From positions 38,197 to 102,196 of the forward strand of contig NZ_CACWPP010000002.1 of NCBI RefSeq assembly GCF_902762735.1: a stretch of 64,000 nucleotides of DNA, written 5' to 3'. Position 1 is the first letter of the stretch. The number at the start of each line of letters is the position of its first letter. Positions 61,448 through 64,000 of the stretch are shown here, in pieces. The notes below the pieces were generated by a model, which was not told the DNA's origin, made no database searches, and saw nothing but the letters and a program-made list of their open reading frames with translations. A program made the position numbers and the translations under genes. The stretch comes from an uncultured Ruminococcus sp. (GTDB lineage Bacteria > Bacillota > Clostridia > Oscillospirales > Ruminococcaceae).

Positions 61448-63292
61448 TCACATGAATATAGAAGCGATGTGATAGACGATGCAGGAAAGCAGAAGTGCGC
61501 TTCCGATATAGAACAATGCTACTTTTGCAGTCCATTTAAGCGAATGTGATTCACGATATGTAGTTGACAGCGCCATTACACAAGGCACATTAAATGTGCA
61601 GGCAAACATAAATGCAAGAGCCTCTGCCTTTGATATGGTCTGCGTTATCACAACTGCAAGAGCGGCATTATCTCCAACACCGAGTTTTGAATTGAATGTG
61701 GCATCAACAACGGTGTTCTGTCCCACAAAGACAGAGTTGAGCACGCCGAGAGTTGCTTCCTTAGCAAACGCCGAACTCAGAAATGCCATGAATGTCTGCC
61801 AGCCCATGCCGAAGAATTTAGTCACAGGCTCTATCGCAGTACCTACCTTGTAAAGTACACTGTCCTCGATACTGCCTGAAGAACTGTAAAGGAGAAGCCA
61901 GAAGATAAGTGATACTAACGCAACAGTACTGATAGCACGTTTGAAAATATCCCATGCTTTAAGAAGCGCCTCCTTAAAGATATGTCCCCAGTGTGCCTTA
62001 TGATAAGGAGGAAGCTCCATTATCATACCTGTTCTTGATGATTTTGGTGCCAGCTTTGCTCCGAATACCTTTGATACTATAACTATCATAAGCACCATGT
62101 ATGCAAGTATCCCGAGACATACAAGCATTGTTCCCATCGGCGAGAAGAACATTCCTGAAATCACAGGCACAACGCCCCATATAGCACTGCATGGCACTGC
62201 CCATACAACTGCCATTGAGAGCATTCTCTGTCCCCAGTTATCCATTACACGAGTACCGCTTGCACCGCCTATGGTGCAGCCGAATCCCATAAGAAGCGGG
62301 CAGACAGCCTTGCCCTGTAAACCGAGCTTTGAAAGCATCCCATCAAACTGATATGCAACTCTGGCAAGAAAGCCTATTTCTTCCAAGAACCCAAAAACTA
62401 AGTTTATTCCCAAAACGAATGAAGCCATTGAGATCGCAAATGCTACAACGTTAGGAAGGATAAGACTGAATACCGATGTGAGCCACGAGTTTACATGCCA
62501 GCCCTGAAGCAGTTCGGATATTGGCTTACCAAGTGCCGTAGGTATTTTCATCGAAGTTTTTGCAAACGGCAGCCATATCATCATTGCCGCCATGAATGCT
62601 GCCAGTATGATAAGTACAGATATGACCTTTCCCCAGAAAGGATGCAGAGCGATCCGATCGAACTTTGAGGTCTTGTATACGTGAGATCCGGTTTTTGTAA
62701 CACCTTTCAGTATATTTTCGATCCATTTATACTTTGATTTGCTCTTGTCCATCATTCCTGCATCGTCGCTGAATTCAGGTGCAGAGCTTATCATTTTGGG
62801 TGAAGTGAGACCATCAGCAAGGAGCTTTTTCAGTTTGTCGTATCCCTTTCCGTCAGCGGCGGTGAATGCAAGTACAGGTATGCCGAGCCTTTTTGAAAGC
62901 AGTTGTGCATCTATCTTCTTGTTCTGTGATTCGGCAACGTCCATCATGTTGAGTACAAGAACAGCAGGCTTTTTAAGTGCTGTAAATTCCGATACCATGA
63001 ACATGCTTCTCTCAAGCTGTGAGGCATCGACCAGAACGCAGACAAGGTCGGCTTTTCCTGAATTTATATAGTCGGCAGTTATGATCTCTTCATCAGAATT
63101 GCCTGTAAGTCCATAGCTTCCGGGCAGGTCGATAAGAGAATACTTAACTCCTTCATAGCTGAATGAACCCTCGTTTTTCTCAACCGTTTTTCCGGGCCAG
63201 TTCCCGACATGCTGATGTGAGCCTGTCAGCGCGTTATATACAGTAGACTTTCCTGAGTTTGGCTGTCCTAAAAGTGCTATCCTCGTATTCAT
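61448..63292 (-). CDS. feoB: ferrous iron transport protein B
   Basis: A 614-residue Fe(II) transporter. The N-terminal G domain shows LLGQPNSGKSTVYNALTG (G1), DLPGSYGLTG (G3) and NMMDVAE (G4). About eight transmembrane helices follow, with core segments GFLEEIGFLARVAYQ and MGFGCTIGGASGTRVM. It is shorter than E. coli FeoB. The ATG overlaps the stop of the preceding recombinase/FeoA chimera by four bases (ATGA), as feoA usually does with feoB. Confidence 0.94.
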   Translation of the reverse strand: MNTRIALLGQPNSGKSTVYNALTGSHQHVGNWPGKTVEKNEGSFSYEGVKYSLIDLPGSYGLTGNSDEEIITADYINSGKADLVCVLVDASQLERSMFMVSEFTALKKPAVLVLNMMDVAESQNKKIDAQLLSKRLGIPVLAFTAADGKGYDKLKKLLADGLTSPKMISSAPEFSDDAGMMDKSKSKYKWIENILKGVTKTGSHVYKTSKFDRIALHPFWGKVISVLIILAAFMAAMMIWLPFAKTSMKIPTALGKPISELLQGWHVNSWLTSVFSLILPNVVAFAISMASFVLGINLVFGFLEEIGFLARVAYQFDGMLSKLGLQGKAVCPLLMGFGCTIGGASGTRVMDNWGQRMLSMAVVWAVPCSAIWGVVPVISGMFFSPMGTMLVCLGILAYMVLMIVIVSKVFGAKLAPKSSRTGMIMELPPYHKAHWGHIFKEALLKAWDIFKRAISTVALVSLIFWLLLYSSSGSIEDSVLYKVGTAIEPVTKFFGMGWQTFMAFLSSAFAKEATLGVLNSVFVGQNTVVDATFNSKLGVGDNAALAVVITQTISKAEALAFMFACTFNVPCVMALSTTYRESHSLKWTAKVALFYIGSALLLSCIVYHIASIFM

Positions 63293-64000
63293 ATCTTTAC
63301 CTCGATCCTTTCAGCATCATCACGGTTAAGTGCAATGAGTGTTTCTCTGAGATAGATCAGAACAGGCATTTTCTTGTCATTTCTTACCACCCCGAACGAA
63401 ACATCTTCGGTTATACCGATGGCTGTGACGCGGTTAACAAAGCGGTCATGGGCGATCTCGATCTGCTGTAATCTCTCACACATTGCTGCGTAGACGCTCT
63501 CCTCAATATCATCAATTCTGATACTGTACTTTCTTGCAACACACTTGTCGATTGTGAGCCAGCCGCTGTCAGCGAGGTATCTGTGAATATTGGTCGGTGA
63601 CTTTTTCTGCATATCAATGATAACAGACAATCCACATTCTTTGCATTTCAGCAATCCGACGAGCCAAGAATTGAGCACTTTTCGGTTTGTCTGAAACCGC
63701 CTGTTGGTGCTTTTCTTATCCTGAACTCTCAGCCACAGCTCCGAGGAAACAAGTCCCTCATGATAGCCGACCTTGACATATTTTCCACCGTCTGCATTAT
63801 CGTGCATGAAAACTCCGTGAACGCCGTCATAGGCTTCGACCTCATCTATGATCTCATAGCCACGGCTCTGGAAGAAAGCGTACACATCTTTATCAGCACG
63901 GACATACAACGGATTTTTCAGGATAGATGACAATGAACCAGCGTTCAGTTTTCCGCTGTGACTGCCATTCTTACCGCCGTATTCATCGGTGCGGAGATAG
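63289..64000 (-). CDS. partial serine recombinase fused to a FeoA-like C-terminus
   Basis: The gene enters from the right edge and is open for 236 codons. The first ~185 residues are the recombinase and zinc-ribbon part of a large serine recombinase: SLSSILKNPLYVRADKD, YHEGLVSSELWLRVQDKK, NSWLVGLLKCKECG, with IRIDDIEESV after the ribbon. One of four ribbon cysteines is missing. The last ~49 residues (AIGITEDVSFGVV and TLIALNRDDAERIEVKI) match the second half of FeoA, whose first half is absent. The stop overlaps feoB. This suggests insertion of a recombinase element into feoA with an in-frame join. Confidence 0.75.
   Translation of the reverse strand, partial: YLRTDEYGGKNGSHSGKLNAGSLSSILKNPLYVRADKDVYAFFQSRGYEIIDEVEAYDGVHGVFMHDNADGGKYVKVGYHEGLVSSELWLRVQDKKSTNRRFQTNRKVLNSWLVGLLKCKECGLSVIIDMQKKSPTNIHRYLADSGWLTIDKCVARKYSIRIDDIEESVYAAMCERLQQIEIAHDRFVNRVTAIGITEDVSFGVVRNDKKMPVLIYLRETLIALNRDDAERIEVKI

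Noticed and set aside
63289-64000. Prophage
   Set aside because: Only a recombinase fragment is visible; no phage structural, lysis or replication gene lies in the window, so the element type cannot be told.

Overview
The window looks like a chromosomal segment of a low-to-mid G+C Gram-positive strict anaerobe, most likely a Ruminococcus-type member of the Oscillospiraceae (Clostridia). This is inferred from several things: the IspH-S1 fusion protein, ATP-type PEP carboxykinase, class III (anaerobic) ribonucleotide reductase, the ClpP-like TepA / FtsK neighbourhood, strong AGGAGG-type ribosome binding sites, and many XRE and GNAT proteins. No rRNA, tRNA, CRISPR array, transposase or phage structural gene was seen. 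About 55 protein genes are supported; most are housekeeping genes.

Layout. 0.2-6 kb (minus): BspA-like LRR protein; an add-ABC ATPase-permease operon; a small protein followed by a sugar/choline-type nucleotidyltransferase; then a 105-bp tandem repeat. 6-13.7 kb (plus): membrane-anchored coiled-coil protein, serine acetyltransferase, GNAT, RNase Z-like hydrolase, thioredoxin, PEP carboxykinase, ArsC/Spx-like protein. 13.7-17.4 kb (minus): M15 peptidase, membrane-bound CapD-like nucleotide-sugar dehydratase, ThrH-like phosphatase. 17.7-20.2 kb (plus): PRPP synthetase, GNAT, TarI/IspD-like cytidylyltransferase. 20.2-38.9 kb is almost entirely minus strand: XRE regulator, AIM24 protein, HAD phosphatase, rRNA methyltransferase, PBP1A, IspH-S1, Cmk-PlsC, flavoprotein, RpiR regulator, DUF3006, ComEC-like hydrolase, FtsK, UppP, TepA, lipoprotein. 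39.3-40.6 kb: purA. 40.7-46.6 kb (minus): two XRE/zinc proteins, TPR protein, PfkB kinase, metallophosphoesterase, Crp/Fnr regulator. 46.9-53.9 kb (plus): nrdDG, aspartokinase, an ATPase-domain sensor and a TraB lipoprotein. 54-57 kb (minus): glycogen synthase and a serine hydrolase. 57.9-64 kb (minus): an apparent iron-uptake operon, made of a serine-recombinase/FeoA chimera, FeoB and two ABC exporter-fold half-transporters, the last frameshifted.

The most distinctive content lies between the genes. Two families of small non-autonomous inverted-repeat elements (called A and B here) occur about a dozen times. Most complete copies are flanked by 8-12 bp direct repeats, and most share a G+C-rich hairpin. 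A third, ~20-nt hairpin family clusters after genes at 8.9, 10.3 and 21.7-22.7 kb. Three minus-strand genes (TPR protein, PfkB kinase, serine hydrolase) are each followed by a degenerate copy of their own 3' end.

Start codons were chosen from ribosome binding sites. Functional names rest on motif recognition by eye; no database search was run.
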